Shown: positions 9,152-18,822, counted from the stretch's first letter. The stretch is 64,000 nucleotides of DNA from an uncultured Bacteroidota bacterium (GCA_903877645.1 CAIRES010000026.1:32953-96952), one strand, 5' to 3'. Made by a program: numbers and translations. The notes: a model not told the origin generated them from the letters alone.

Positions 9152-10840
9152 GTGGAGCAGAAAAGACCTTGGTGGCGTAGGCTGTTGCGTGGTATATTTG
9201 TCAGCATATTCGTACTCGTATTGCTGATCGGAGTGCTGTCGGTATACGTGATCAGTGTATCACACATCAACCCACCGAAGATAGCCGACACCCATGCCCT
9301 GCAACTGGAACGCACGCAGATAGATACCAACTGCTACACCATAGGCAACAACTGGTTCCGCAAAAGCAAGTCCGGCCTGTATGAGTTGTATGTAGAGGGC
9401 GCACCTTTCGAGCGGGGTGTTATCTACGGTAAGCTCACTACCGAGCTGGTTAAAAAGCAAGAGGACATTTTCACCGGGCAGTTTCAGAAGCTGATACCTT
9501 CCAATATTTACCTCCACTTTCTTAAATACTTCATTGGCTGGTTCAATCGCAACCTGGGCGATAGCGTACCCGAAGAATACAAAGAAGAGATCTACGGCGT
9601 ATCCTTCTCGGCATCAGACGACTATGGCTACATAGGCACCAAGTTCGAGCGCATTATGAACTATCATGCGGCGCACGATATAGGCCATGCCCTGCAAAGC
9701 ATGGCGCTGGTCGGCTGTACCTCCTTCGCTACGTGGGATGGCAAGTCGGCAGACAGCTCGCTGATCGTAGGCCGCAACTTCGATTTTTATGTAGGTGATA
9801 AATTTGCCGAAGACAAGATAGTGGCATTCTACCATCCCAAGGATGGCTACCGTTTCATGATGGTCACCTGGGCGGGCTTCACGGGCGTAGTATCGGGCAT
9901 GAACGAGAACGGACTCACTGTTACCATCAATGCAGATAAGACCAGCATCCCATCAGGCGCAGCCACACCCGTATCGCTTGTAGCACGGGAGATACTGCAA
10001 TACGCTAAGAATATAAACGAGGCTTATACTATCGCCAAAAAAAGGAAGATGTTTGTATCTGAGTCCTTTCTCATCGGCTCGGCTGCAGACAACAAAGCGG
10101 TCATCGTTCAAAAGACCCCCGACAGCATTGACGTATACGATGCCGGTGCCGACTTCATCACTTGCACCAATCACTTTCAGGGCAACAACCTCGGCAAGCT
10201 GAAATCTAACGAAGAGCAGAAAGCACAAAGCGCATCAACATACCGCTACCAAAGGCTGAATGAACTGCTTGCAGAAAAAGGCCCTAACACACCACAGAAA
10301 ACCGTAGATATCCTCCGCGACCGAATGGGCATCAACAATGCCGATATAGGTATTGGCAATGAGAAGGCCATCAACCAGATGATAGCGCACCACTCTATTG
10401 TGTTCGAGCCAAAGAAGCGGTTGGTATGGGTATCCACACAGCCATGGCAACTGGGACAGTTTGTGTGCTACGACCTCAACAAGATATTCGCCATGCACGG
10501 CCTGCAACACAACACAGAGGTTTGCGACAGCGCACTCAACATCGCGCCAGACCCCTTCTTACAAACCACACAGTTCAAAGACTTTGTCCAATTCCGCAAA
10601 ATGAAGCAGAAAATGCAGGACGGCGGCACAGTAGACCTGCAACAATTCATAGCCGACAACCCCAACTTCTACCACACCTACGTCATAGCCGGCGACCACG
10701 AATTCAAGGCAGGTAACTACGCTCAGGCAAAGCAATACTATCAAACAGCGCTAACCAAAGTAATAGCCACTAAGCAGGAGGAAAACAAGATCAATAAAAT
10801 GATCGGCAAATGTGACAAGAAGCTGGCCGTAAAACCCTGA
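9152..10840 (+). CDS. C45 family autoproteolytic acyltransferase/hydrolase
   Basis: A GTG-started protein of 562 residues. An N-terminal membrane anchor (about residues 11-34) is followed by an Ntn-hydrolase domain. The expected nucleophile is Cys189 in LVGCTSF, followed by SLIVGRNFDF and a WAGFTGVVSGMNENGL core typical of the acyl-CoA:6-aminopenicillanate acyltransferase/choloylglycine-hydrolase type. Autoprocessing would free Cys189 as the N-terminal residue. The last about 60 residues look like one TPR-type helix pair. Homologues sit in flexirubin loci, where acyl transfer from or to dialkylresorcinol-type esters is a plausible role (inference). Confidence 0.82.
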   Translation: MEQKRPWWRRLLRGIFVSIFVLVLLIGVLSVYVISVSHINPPKIADTHALQLERTQIDTNCYTIGNNWFRKSKSGLYELYVEGAPFERGVIYGKLTTELVKKQEDIFTGQFQKLIPSNIYLHFLKYFIGWFNRNLGDSVPEEYKEEIYGVSFSASDDYGYIGTKFERIMNYHAAHDIGHALQSMALVGCTSFATWDGKSADSSLIVGRNFDFYVGDKFAEDKIVAFYHPKDGYRFMMVTWAGFTGVVSGMNENGLTVTINADKTSIPSGAATPVSLVAREILQYAKNINEAYTIAKKRKMFVSESFLIGSAADNKAVIVQKTPDSIDVYDAGADFITCTNHFQGNNLGKLKSNEEQKAQSASTYRYQRLNELLAEKGPNTPQKTVDILRDRMGINNADIGIGNEKAINQMIAHHSIVFEPKKRLVWVSTQPWQLGQFVCYDLNKIFAMHGLQHNTEVCDSALNIAPDPFLQTTQFKDFVQFRKMKQKMQDGGTVDLQQFIADNPNFYHTYVIAGDHEFKAGNYAQAKQYYQTALTKVIATKQEENKINKMIGKCDKKLAVKP

Positions 10841-10841
10841 T

Positions 10842-11459
10842 TTATTTGGAGTGCCTCTTTTTATAGTTCGCTTTCACCAATTCCAGGTGGGCAATAAAAT
10901 GCGACGCATCCTGATCGTAAGAATAGCCTTTATCCACAAGTTTCTTTCCATCCTCGTCCACATAAAAATAGTACGGCTGCGAATTGGATGAAAATTTCGA
11001 CTCCTGTAGGTCCTGGTTTCTGTCTGCCAGTGTCTTTACCTGCCTGTTCAATGCCTTGGAAAAATACTGCTGGCTTGGCGGTAACTCAATTTTATTCAGG
11101 TCTTCATAAAGTGAAACAACGATGAAGTCCTCCCTCAATCGCTTTGCCACCTCCGGGTTCGTCCAAACGAGCTTTTCCATCTTCCGGCAATTCACACAGT
11201 TCACCCCGGTAAAATCCAGCATGACAGGCTTCTTCAATTGCTTTGCGGCATCCAGCGCTTCATCATAGTCGTAGTAAACATTGAGGCCTATCTCATCAAT
11301 GGCCATTGGCTTATATAGCCGCATGCGCTCCACATATCTTACCGGTTGTATTAACAGGTCCTTTGTTCGCCTGCGCCTGCCGCTTTGGCCCTGTGCGGCG
11401 GTATCACTCACTATCAAACCCAGCAGGCACAATACCAATATGGATCTGAAGTGGCGCAT
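10842..11459 (-). CDS. Periplasmic thioredoxin-fold protein, stand-alone DsbD C-domain paralogue
   Basis: A 205-residue secreted protein (signal about 1-22) with one thioredoxin domain whose CxxC is in GVNCVNCRKME (about residues 88-91). It aligns almost end to end with the C-terminal domain of the neighbouring 712-residue DsbD: both share the block CRKME, then KRL(R/K)EDFIVVSLY, then FYFYVDE and DKGYSY. It starts 9 bases after the DsbD stop on the same strand. It probably accepts electrons from the membrane domain of DsbD and passes them to periplasmic disulfides. Confidence 0.85.
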   Translation of the reverse strand: MRHFRSILVLCLLGLIVSDTAAQGQSGRRRRTKDLLIQPVRYVERMRLYKPMAIDEIGLNVYYDYDEALDAAKQLKKPVMLDFTGVNCVNCRKMEKLVWTNPEVAKRLREDFIVVSLYEDLNKIELPPSQQYFSKALNRQVKTLADRNQDLQESKFSSNSQPYYFYVDEDGKKLVDKGYSYDQDASHFIAHLELVKANYKKRHSK

Positions 11460-11468
11460 AGGTAAATA

Positions 11469-13607
11469 TTACGAGTGGGTTCTTTTATAATTGGCTTTCA
11501 CACTGTCCAGGTGATCAATAAATTTCTGCACATCAGGGTTGTAGGAATAGCCCTTATCTGCGAGTTTATTACCATTCTCATCCACATAAAAATAGAATGG
11601 CTGTGTGCTCGATTCAAACTTAGCCGCCTGCAACTCTGCATTCTTATCGCCCAAAGTTACCACCTGTGAATTCAGGTCTTTAGAAAAATGCTGCAGTTCT
11701 TTCGGCAGGTCTATCGAATTAAAATCACAGTACAACGACACAACAATAAAGTCCTCTTTCAGCCTTTTCGTCACTTCCGGCTGCGACCAAACCTGCGATT
11801 CCATCTTGCGGCAATTTGAACAGTTGATACCTGTAAAATCGAGCATAATAGGCTTCTTCAGCTTTTTTGATGCGGCTACAGCCTCATCATAATCAAAGTA
11901 GGTGACCAACCCCAGGCTCTTCACTGCCTGAGGCTCAAAACGCTTCATATCATTTACAAACTTCACCGGATGTATAAGGTTGCTTTCAGTGGCACTGCCG
12001 GCCTCAGGTGCTGCACCGCCGCCAAACGAATCAAATGTACCTATCGGTGGCACGAATGCACTGATACCATTCAGAGGTGCACCCCACATGCCCGGCAGCA
12101 GGTACACGGCAAAAGAGAACGACGTAATAGCAAGGAACAGCTTGAAGATCGATACATACTCCTGCCCGTACACATTCTTCACAGACGCATCATCATGCGA
12201 CAGCTTCAGCTTGCCCAACAGGTAGAAGCCCAGCAATACAGAGATCACGATCCATATAGCAATGAATATTTCCCTGTCCAGCAGGCGCCAGCCCTTGGCC
12301 AGATCGGCATTTGAGAAGAATTTCAGCGCCAGCATTAGTTCTATGAAGCCCAGCACCACCTTTACCTGGTTCAGCCAGCCGCCGGATGATGCCATCTTAT
12401 TGAGCATACCGGGGAAGATGGCAAAAAGGGCAAATGGCAAAGCCAGCCCTACAGAGAAACCAAACATGCCCACCGCAGGCCCGGCAATACCGCCCTTGCC
12501 GGCCAGTACCAGCAGCGGGCCCACTATAGGGCCGGTACACGAGAAGGAAACAATGGCCAGTGTAAGTGCCATAAAGAAGATACCACCAAAACTCCCTACC
12601 CCTGCGCGCGAATCTGTTTTACTCGTCCACGAAGAAGGTAATGTGATCTCAAATGCCCCCAGGAAAGATATGCCGAAGATGACAAAAATGACGAAGAAGA
12701 ACAGGTTGGCGATCCAGTTGGTGGAGAGTGCATTCAGCGCGTTGGCACCAAAGATGGCCGATATCAGCACCCCGAGCACCGTAAAGATGATGATGATAGA
12801 GAGCGAATAATACAACGCATTGCGCAACCCCTCTGCCCGTGTCTTGCTTCTTTTGGTAAAGAAGCTCACAGTAATGGGTATCATGGAATACACGCAGGGT
12901 GTGATCACTGCAGCAAGGCCACCGGCCAGCGCTGCGAGGAACAACCACAGCAATGATTTCTCTTCCTTTGCCTTTACCGTTGCACTGGCAGAAGGAGTAG
13001 TTGTTGCAGCTACAGCTTTCTTCGAGGTATCAGCGCCTCCGCTTACGTTAGCGGTCTGCACCGGGCTCGCAGTATCTGTTGTAGCTTTGCTGTTATCAGC
13101 AGTATCTGCGGCCGGGGAAGTAGCGGCAGCGCCAACTGCATCGCCAATGTTGATGGTAAAAGGCTTATCCCTTTTGGGTGGCAGGCATTGGTTGTCATCG
13201 CATATCTGGTAACTGTAGGTGCCTTTGATGGTTGCATTGCTTTTTACGATCGCTTCCTGCACATAGTCCACCTTGTTCTTATAGATGTTCACATTACCAT
13301 CTATACCTATCATCTTTTCGCTGATCCTCTTTCCCCGCTCCTTTACAGACCCTATCAGCTTCACATCACTATTCTTCACAAACCTGACCTCCGGGGCTAT
13401 TTCCATTCCATCACCACCGGGGTTCAGCGCATAGATATGCCATTTATCGGGCAGCTTGCAATGCACGATCAGCTCGTACTTATCACCACTGATCTTTTTT
13501 GCTTCAAACGTCCATTTGCTGTTATCAAGCACTATCTGCGCCTGCAGCATATTAGCTGCAAACAAGCACAACACAACAAACAGTATGGATCTAAATAGCT
13601 TTGTCAT
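11469..13607 (-). CDS. dsbD: DsbD-type protein-disulfide reductase
   Basis: 712 residues in the order of DsbD: signal peptide (1-23), N-terminal immunoglobulin-like domain to about 155 ending with the CDDNQCLPP cysteine pair, a low-complexity Ala/Thr/Ser linker (about 160-215), a CcdA-like membrane domain with eight predicted helices (about 220-500; ITPCVYSMIP and SCTGPIVGP carry the redox cysteines), and a thioredoxin domain with GINCSNCRKME (about 591-601). It carries electrons from cytoplasmic thioredoxin to the periplasm. Both flanking genes are single-domain paralogues of its ends. Confidence 0.9.
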   Translation of the reverse strand: MTKLFRSILFVVLCLFAANMLQAQIVLDNSKWTFEAKKISGDKYELIVHCKLPDKWHIYALNPGGDGMEIAPEVRFVKNSDVKLIGSVKERGKRISEKMIGIDGNVNIYKNKVDYVQEAIVKSNATIKGTYSYQICDDNQCLPPKRDKPFTINIGDAVGAAATSPAADTADNSKATTDTASPVQTANVSGGADTSKKAVAATTTPSASATVKAKEEKSLLWLFLAALAGGLAAVITPCVYSMIPITVSFFTKRSKTRAEGLRNALYYSLSIIIIFTVLGVLISAIFGANALNALSTNWIANLFFFVIFVIFGISFLGAFEITLPSSWTSKTDSRAGVGSFGGIFFMALTLAIVSFSCTGPIVGPLLVLAGKGGIAGPAVGMFGFSVGLALPFALFAIFPGMLNKMASSGGWLNQVKVVLGFIELMLALKFFSNADLAKGWRLLDREIFIAIWIVISVLLGFYLLGKLKLSHDDASVKNVYGQEYVSIFKLFLAITSFSFAVYLLPGMWGAPLNGISAFVPPIGTFDSFGGGAAPEAGSATESNLIHPVKFVNDMKRFEPQAVKSLGLVTYFDYDEAVAASKKLKKPIMLDFTGINCSNCRKMESQVWSQPEVTKRLKEDFIVVSLYCDFNSIDLPKELQHFSKDLNSQVVTLGDKNAELQAAKFESSTQPFYFYVDENGNKLADKGYSYNPDVQKFIDHLDSVKANYKRTHS

Positions 13608-13615
13608 AGAACGTT

Positions 13616-13760
13616 TTTATTGATTAGCTAATTAGCTGATGTGCTGATTAGCTAATTGCTCTTATATTAAATCATCTACTGGTTCATCATCAACTCATTG
13701 CACAAATCAGCTAATCAGCTAATTATCAAATTAGCTAATCACAAAATCAGCTAATCACAA
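13616..13760. repeat. Intergenic array of TTAGCTAAT/CAGC repeats
   Basis: The gap between the DsbD gene and the N-domain gene is filled by units such as GATTAGCTAAT and AATCAGCTAATC in both orientations, able to fold as a long imperfect stem around about 13680. A related short copy lies at 36433-36470. This is an interspersed non-coding repeat and may have promoted the local duplication. Confidence 0.65.
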
Positions 13761-13765
13761 AATCC

Positions 13766-14224
13766 CTATTTTATTACAAACACAAAATCCTTATCCTTCG
13801 GTGGCAGGCACAGCTTATCGTTACATACCTGGTAGGTGTGCTTGCCGGTTATCCTGCCCTTGCCTTTTACGGTCACGGTTTGTATATAGTCAATCTTGCC
13901 GCTCAGGTAGGTGATCTTGCCGTCTATGCCTTCCATAGTGGTGGTAGTGGCCTTGCCTTTTTCTTTAGCTTCGCCCTTCAGCGTCACATTGGCGTTCTTA
14001 TCAAAAGTAAATGACGGTGATATCTCGTATCCATCACCGCCGGGGTGCATCGACCATATATGCCAGCCCGCCTTCACATCAAGGTGAAAGATCAGTTCGT
14101 ATTCGGTGGCACTTTTTTTCTTTACCTCGTACTTCCACGTAGTAGGGTCTTCTATAATTTGCCCACGGGATATAGTACCGAGTGAAACGCACAGTACAAG
14201 TAACAGGTACTTTATTGAGGCCAT
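13766..14224 (-). CDS. Stand-alone DsbD N-terminal-domain protein
   Basis: The start at 14224 gives a good signal peptide (MASIKYLLLVLCVSLGTIS), better than the ATG at 14278. The mature part of about 130 residues matches the N-terminal domain of the adjacent DsbD: GWHIWSMHPGGDGYEI against WHIYALNPGGDGMEI, then GIDGK/N, and the paired cysteines CNDKLCLPP against CDDNQCLPP. The cysteine pair is the one that receives electrons from the DsbD C-domain. With no membrane domain it is likely a soluble partner. Confidence 0.83.
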   Translation of the reverse strand: MASIKYLLLVLCVSLGTISRGQIIEDPTTWKYEVKKKSATEYELIFHLDVKAGWHIWSMHPGGDGYEISPSFTFDKNANVTLKGEAKEKGKATTTTMEGIDGKITYLSGKIDYIQTVTVKGKGRITGKHTYQVCNDKLCLPPKDKDFVFVIK

Positions 14225-14336
14225 AGATCTAGTTTGTGTGGTGATGTATATAGCTAAGTTAGCAATAACGCACAGCAAATCACTTAGCTATGCGTTATGG
14301 AAACCTATTTTTAACTTTTCTTAAAGCACTCCGGCC

Positions 14337-15029
14337 TTAGTTCATATGGCTCAGCGCCTGCAGTATGCCCTTGCCATCCACATTGTTCAGTGCCGGTGAG
14401 CAGGCCCTTTCCGGGTGCGGCATCATACCAAACACATTACGGCCATCATTACAAATACCGGCTATGTTGTTCACTGCGCCATTCGGGTTCGAGCTGATGT
14501 GCACCTCGCCCTGCTCGTTGCAATAGCGGAATACCACCTGCTTGTTATCATGCAGGTGCTTCAGCGTAGCAGCGTCGGCATGGTAGCGGCCCTCGCCGTG
14601 CGCCACAGGTATCTTCAGTACCTTCTCGCCCACATGCTGGCCTATGATGTTGTTGTTGCTCTCGCTTTTGATGTACACATTCTTGCACGCAAACTTCTGG
14701 TGGTCGTTCTGCAGCAGCACCCCGGGCAGCAACCCCGCCTCGCACAGTATCTGGAAGCCATTACACACGCCCAGCACCTTGCCGCCATTGTTGGCAAAGT
14801 TGATCACCTGTTCCATCATGGGGCTGAAACGGGCCAGTGCGCCGCAGCGCAGGTAGTCGCCGTAAGAGAATCCTCCCGGCAGCACTATACAATCGTCCTT
14901 GGTGAACATGCTTAGGTCACGGTCTTTGTGCCACAGCATCACGGTTTCAAACTGGAGATCATCCTTGAGGGCATGCATCATGTCCCTGTCGCAATTAGAT
15001 CCCGGGAAAACAATAATTCCAAACTTCAT
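14337..15029 (-). CDS. purQ: Phosphoribosylformylglycinamidine synthase subunit PurQ
   Basis: A glutamine amidotransferase of about 230 residues that supplies ammonia to PurL for the fourth step of purine synthesis. Seen: FPGSNCDRD at the N-terminus, PGGFSYGDYLRCG, the nucleophile elbow GVCNGFQ near residue 90, the HGEGRY block and a final MPHPERA with catalytic His and Glu. I chose the start MKFGIIVFPG at 15029 instead of five codons upstream because the family begins there. The DUF6427 membrane gene ends 11 bases upstream. purL and purS are not in the window. Confidence 0.93.
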   Translation of the reverse strand: MKFGIIVFPGSNCDRDMMHALKDDLQFETVMLWHKDRDLSMFTKDDCIVLPGGFSYGDYLRCGALARFSPMMEQVINFANNGGKVLGVCNGFQILCEAGLLPGVLLQNDHQKFACKNVYIKSESNNNIIGQHVGEKVLKIPVAHGEGRYHADAATLKHLHDNKQVVFRYCNEQGEVHISSNPNGAVNNIAGICNDGRNVFGMMPHPERACSPALNNVDGKGILQALSHMN

Positions 15030-15040
15030 TTTATAATGTG

Positions 15041-16024
15041 TCATTTATATACCCAAAGGCAGAAAAACAGTAAAAAAACAGAGAAATAAAAGATAAAGTT
15101 ACTAAATCGTTTATTCTTTTCAAGCACCAATGCGTGCGCTATGATGATACTCAGCGCAGGCATAGTGATGAGCCATGCGCTCTTCACCTCTACATCCGTC
15201 ATTATAGCTACAAATACTGATATGATAAGGTAGAAAGATACCGCTATCCAGTCTCTTCGTATATATATATTGCTCATGGGCACATTCTGCTGCATGGCAT
15301 ATACCCCACTGGCCAGTAGTATGATGATCCCACTCAACGATACGATGAGGTAAAACGGCGACGTGACCGTGGCTGCCAGCGAAAACCCGATATGCGGCCA
15401 GGTGGCAAACAGCCCGAACCTGTCTGTAAGAAAAAGCACGCAGGCAAAGAAATAAGGCGGCGTAAAGTACCCCATCGTGGCTACCGACCACTCGCCTACA
15501 TTGAAGGAGCGGAACATGACCATACCCACCAGCAGCAGGAAGAAAAAGGCCAGCATAGTGAACTGGAACATAGCAGCCATACTCAGCAGGAAGCCGACAT
15601 TATATATGAGCTTGCGCGGCTGCGTAGTTTGTGTGAACCCGAACATGATGTCCACAGCGCCCAGCAGCAGCCAGTTGATGAGCATCGTCTCGTTAAAAGC
15701 GCTCAGCGATGGGTGCACCGATGTGAGCAGCAGGAACACAAATGCAGGTATGTAAGTGGGCCTCGGAAACAGCTTGTGCCGTGCCGCTATGCTATTCAGG
15801 TACAGCGCCTGTATGAACAGGATCACGATCGCCAGCATGCCATACGCAAAGCCCCCGTGCCGGAACACGAAGAACATCCCTTCCACCAGCGCATTGTATA
15901 TAATATGCCCCCTTACCTGCACCGGCTCTATAGGGTGCAGCAGCACCCTGAACTTCACCAGCAGAGCGAAGATGAACAGGATGATAACGGTAAACGGACT
16001 ATTATTTTTGAATAAACGCAGCAC
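15041..16024 (-). CDS. DUF6427-like polytopic membrane protein
   Basis: 327 residues with about ten hydrophobic helices and few conserved polar residues. The segment SAFNETMLINWLLLGAVDIMFG followed by a QPRKLIYNVGFL loop and a FRSFNVGEWSVATMGYFTP turn resembles the Bacteroidota DUF6427 family of unknown function. It lies just upstream of purQ in the same direction, probably co-transcribed. No catalytic motif is visible. Confidence 0.7.
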   Translation of the reverse strand: MLRLFKNNSPFTVIILFIFALLVKFRVLLHPIEPVQVRGHIIYNALVEGMFFVFRHGGFAYGMLAIVILFIQALYLNSIAARHKLFPRPTYIPAFVFLLLTSVHPSLSAFNETMLINWLLLGAVDIMFGFTQTTQPRKLIYNVGFLLSMAAMFQFTMLAFFFLLLVGMVMFRSFNVGEWSVATMGYFTPPYFFACVLFLTDRFGLFATWPHIGFSLAATVTSPFYLIVSLSGIIILLASGVYAMQQNVPMSNIYIRRDWIAVSFYLIISVFVAIMTDVEVKSAWLITMPALSIIIAHALVLEKNKRFSNFIFYFSVFLLFFCLWVYK

Positions 16025-16043
16025 TCACTTTCCAATTTGGGGT

Positions 16044-17498
16044 CTAAAATACAACTTTAGCGAAGCAGATCTGTTTTTTATGAAAACAGGGCACTACCAG
16101 CTCCCTGGCCGATACCTGCTTGCCCGACCGGGGCAGCCAGTCCGGCGAGTCATTGCCATCTGCGGTAAAGGAGTGTATATCTGTTTTGCCGTCCGACTCC
16201 AGGGTAGCCAGTTGTATCCTCGAGTGGGCCACATTAAAGTCGTTGAACAGGAAGCCCAGCGTGCCGCCTGTATTCAGCAGCGCGTAAGACGAGAACACCC
16301 CGTTATCCTCCTGCGAGTACTGCTGCTTGGGGATGAAAGAGCTCCATTGCCGCACCCCGTCTTTATTGTACGATAGCGCCATGATGTCGTCGTAATGGTA
16401 CTCGTGCACCATAGTGGTCATATACGGCGAATAGTAGGAGTAATAGCCAAAGCCCGGCGTATAGTTGCTGCGCATAGTGATGTAGTGTACCTCCGATACC
16501 AGCACAAAGCCGCCGTCATTCTTCACGATCAGTTGCTTCACCTCGTAGTTGTCAAATGGATGCGTCTTGCGCCGCCCCCCTGCTGCCGACAGCAACTGCC
16601 CGTCGAACGGTATGAACTTCTGGTTCTCAAAAGCGCCGGTGGTGATGTTGTAATCCGCATACACTACGCCATCGTAGTTACCGTTCTTCTTATCAGAGTA
16701 GAAGCCGCCGAAGTATACGCGGTTGTTCACATTATCTATCTTCATGTAGCCGCTGGCTGCAAACTTATCATTGAGCTGCAACTCCTTTGCCTCAAATTTG
16801 GTGCTGCCCGGCGCCAGTGTCAGCATCCAGTATTGGTCGGCATAGTTCTGCGAGCCTACCGTGCTGAAGGCAGCCATATATACAGTGCCGTCATTGCCCA
16901 GGTTCAGCTCGCCATGCGCCACTTTATTGTCGCTGCTAAAGGAGGCCTTGCCGCGCTTACTGATCACCAGGTTGTCATCCAGCCACTTGCCGTCAAATTC
17001 TATGGCGCTGCCCTTATCGTTCGCGCTGTATATGAGTATTGCCTTTTTATTCTCCGATACGGCAGATGAAAAATAAGTGCGTGTGGCCCCGAATATCCCC
17101 GTCTTGAATTCGCCCAGTTGCACCGGCTTGCCCTTCAGCCTGCCCTTCTCGTCCAGCAGTGCGGCATACTGTATCACCTTATTGCTTTCCAGCGCCTGGT
17201 ACAGTACGATCATCTTATCGGGATACGAAATGAATTTGGCCTGGTATATCTTGGCGGGGAAGAAATCGAGCAGCACCGTGGCTACCTTGTTCATAGAGTC
17301 GTCATAGGCATCCAGCAGCGCGCCGTCTGTGGTATTGCGGTAGGCATAAAACAGTCCGCCGCTCATACCCACCACCGAATACTCATCCGTGCGGTAGTCA
17401 AACTTATCGTATTGCGAATACAGTACCTCCTGCGCACCCGCAGCCGTGTACATACACAGCCCCACCAGCAACACCAGGATCAACTTATAATATTTCAT
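16044..17498 (-). CDS. Secreted hypothetical protein with repeated beta-strand pattern
   Basis: A 484-residue protein with a clear signal peptide (about 1-22, ending AAGAQ). The rest alternates short hydrophobic strands and polar turns, with tyrosine-rich repeats such as GYYSYYSPYMTT, compatible with a beta-propeller. No lipobox or enzymatic motif was seen. It stands alone between the DUF6427 gene and a divergent lipoprotein gene. Confidence 0.7.
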   Translation of the reverse strand: MKYYKLILVLLVGLCMYTAAGAQEVLYSQYDKFDYRTDEYSVVGMSGGLFYAYRNTTDGALLDAYDDSMNKVATVLLDFFPAKIYQAKFISYPDKMIVLYQALESNKVIQYAALLDEKGRLKGKPVQLGEFKTGIFGATRTYFSSAVSENKKAILIYSANDKGSAIEFDGKWLDDNLVISKRGKASFSSDNKVAHGELNLGNDGTVYMAAFSTVGSQNYADQYWMLTLAPGSTKFEAKELQLNDKFAASGYMKIDNVNNRVYFGGFYSDKKNGNYDGVVYADYNITTGAFENQKFIPFDGQLLSAAGGRRKTHPFDNYEVKQLIVKNDGGFVLVSEVHYITMRSNYTPGFGYYSYYSPYMTTMVHEYHYDDIMALSYNKDGVRQWSSFIPKQQYSQEDNGVFSSYALLNTGGTLGFLFNDFNVAHSRIQLATLESDGKTDIHSFTADGNDSPDWLPRSGKQVSARELVVPCFHKKQICFAKVVF

Positions 17499-17636
17499 CC
17501 CCCAAATTTAAACCGAGTTTAGTAGAAAAGAGCAATAAAATATAGAATGTTACTCATAGCTTCTATTTATCACTTCTTTCTTTTTGAACGCTACACAAAT
17601 ATGACTTCAATTTGTATATTGCGACCAAATTATACA

Positions 17637-18413
17637 ATGATGAAACAAACAATTTTAATGGCCCTTACAATAATGGTATTCTTTTCAAGTTGCTCTCAAT
17701 ATGGTCAGGTAGTGTATATTGCCCCGACATCCGAAGGCATTACTACGGCAAAAAGCGATTGTTATGTTTTCGAGAATGCAGATTTGAAAATTAAATATTC
17801 ATTTTGGGCAGAGCATGGTATAATGGGCTTCAAAATATATAATAAAACAGACCATCCGTTATACATAGACTGGAAAAAATCGAGCATGATAAACAATGGC
17901 ACACAGTACCTTTATTATACCAACAAAACCACTAGCAATTTCACTGCTTATGGATCAAGCTATGGCACAAGTTGGCTGAATGGCTTTGGAAGTCGCTCAT
18001 CGAATAACAATAGTAAAACTACTGGCGCAGAAACAGTTGTTCATATGGAGCGCATAAGCTTCGTTTCTCCCCAATCATCTATTTACAACGCATTCTACAA
18101 TTTAACTGCAAACATATATTTTGATGTAAATAATAGAACAACCAAAGAGGCGAAAGTAGACGGTACGCCTGTATGGGTTTCTACAAGTAATTTCGGAATC
18201 AACTTTCGTAACTACATTACCTATTCTGACAAAGAAACGTTTGAAACAGAAAAACACGTAGATAATGGGTTTATGGTAAAGAAAGTCTACACTATGGATT
18301 TAGATAATTTAGGAGTTGCATCTGATGGAAGTTTCATAGATAGCAAATGGGAAAATCCAGAGTGTTTCTATATTACAAACTTAGATAGGGAACAGATTTT
18401 CGGAAAGGATTAG
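17637..18413 (+). CDS. Predicted lipoprotein, unknown function
   Basis: The start at 17637 (MMKQTILMALTIMVFFSSC) gives a canonical lipoprotein signal with lipobox FFSSC. An upstream ATG at 17547 would bury this signal and is less likely. The mature part of about 240 residues is polar, with serine/asparagine-rich stretches around residues 105-140 and no recognised domain. Base composition is clearly more AT-rich than the genes to the left, which marks the beginning of an accessory stretch. Confidence 0.7.
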   Translation: MMKQTILMALTIMVFFSSCSQYGQVVYIAPTSEGITTAKSDCYVFENADLKIKYSFWAEHGIMGFKIYNKTDHPLYIDWKKSSMINNGTQYLYYTNKTTSNFTAYGSSYGTSWLNGFGSRSSNNNSKTTGAETVVHMERISFVSPQSSIYNAFYNLTANIYFDVNNRTTKEAKVDGTPVWVSTSNFGINFRNYITYSDKETFETEKHVDNGFMVKKVYTMDLDNLGVASDGSFIDSKWENPECFYITNLDREQIFGKD

Positions 18414-18436
18414 TTTTGGGGTTTAGAATGATCGCC

Positions 18437-18459
18437 GTAGGGGCCGGGCTTGCCCCTGC
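18437..18459. repeat. REP-like GC-rich palindrome
   Basis: AGGGGC at 18439-18444 pairs with GCCCCT at 18452-18457 around a CGGGCTT loop, giving a short strong hairpin. It lies just after a gene end and could act as a transcription or mRNA 3'-end structure. Confidence 0.45.
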
Positions 18460-18798
18460 CCTGGTACCACACACAACCAAACACAAGAAGCCCAATAGCA
18501 AAAGTCATTTCGCAGTGCAACAGAGAAATCCCCCCAGCATTTGCAACCGGCCAAATAGTTCCGTGTTCCACTTGTTCCGTTGGGCAACCGAAACCCGAAA
18601 TATTCCGTTTTCAATTGGCAGCAGCTTTGGTCATTCGGCGCTCTTATTTTGTCATTTCTATTTATATCATTTTATATAATTATTGTTTTGTAAATCCTGA
18701 AATGTCCTACAGGTTGAGAAAAAAATTGTGGCTAACTCAAATCAGGCGTTTGTGTATTTGTATTGCCCAGCAAGGGTTTCAGCAGTATTTAATTTTTC

Positions 18799-18822
18799 GG
18801 ATGTCCCATTGGATGTCCCATT
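18799..18822 (+). repeat. Perfect tandem repeat of GGATGTCCCATT
   Basis: Two adjoining identical 12-base units. A structurally similar pair (AGTGTACCCCAG/A, also period 12) precedes the integrase at the right end of the window (62725-62748). This may therefore be the leftover leader of a lost integrase. Confidence 0.5.

Noticed and set aside
15392..16015. 207-codon plus-strand frame opposite the DUF6427 gene
   Set aside because: Very Gln/Glu/His-rich shadow of a membrane protein gene; the minus-strand frame has clear helices.
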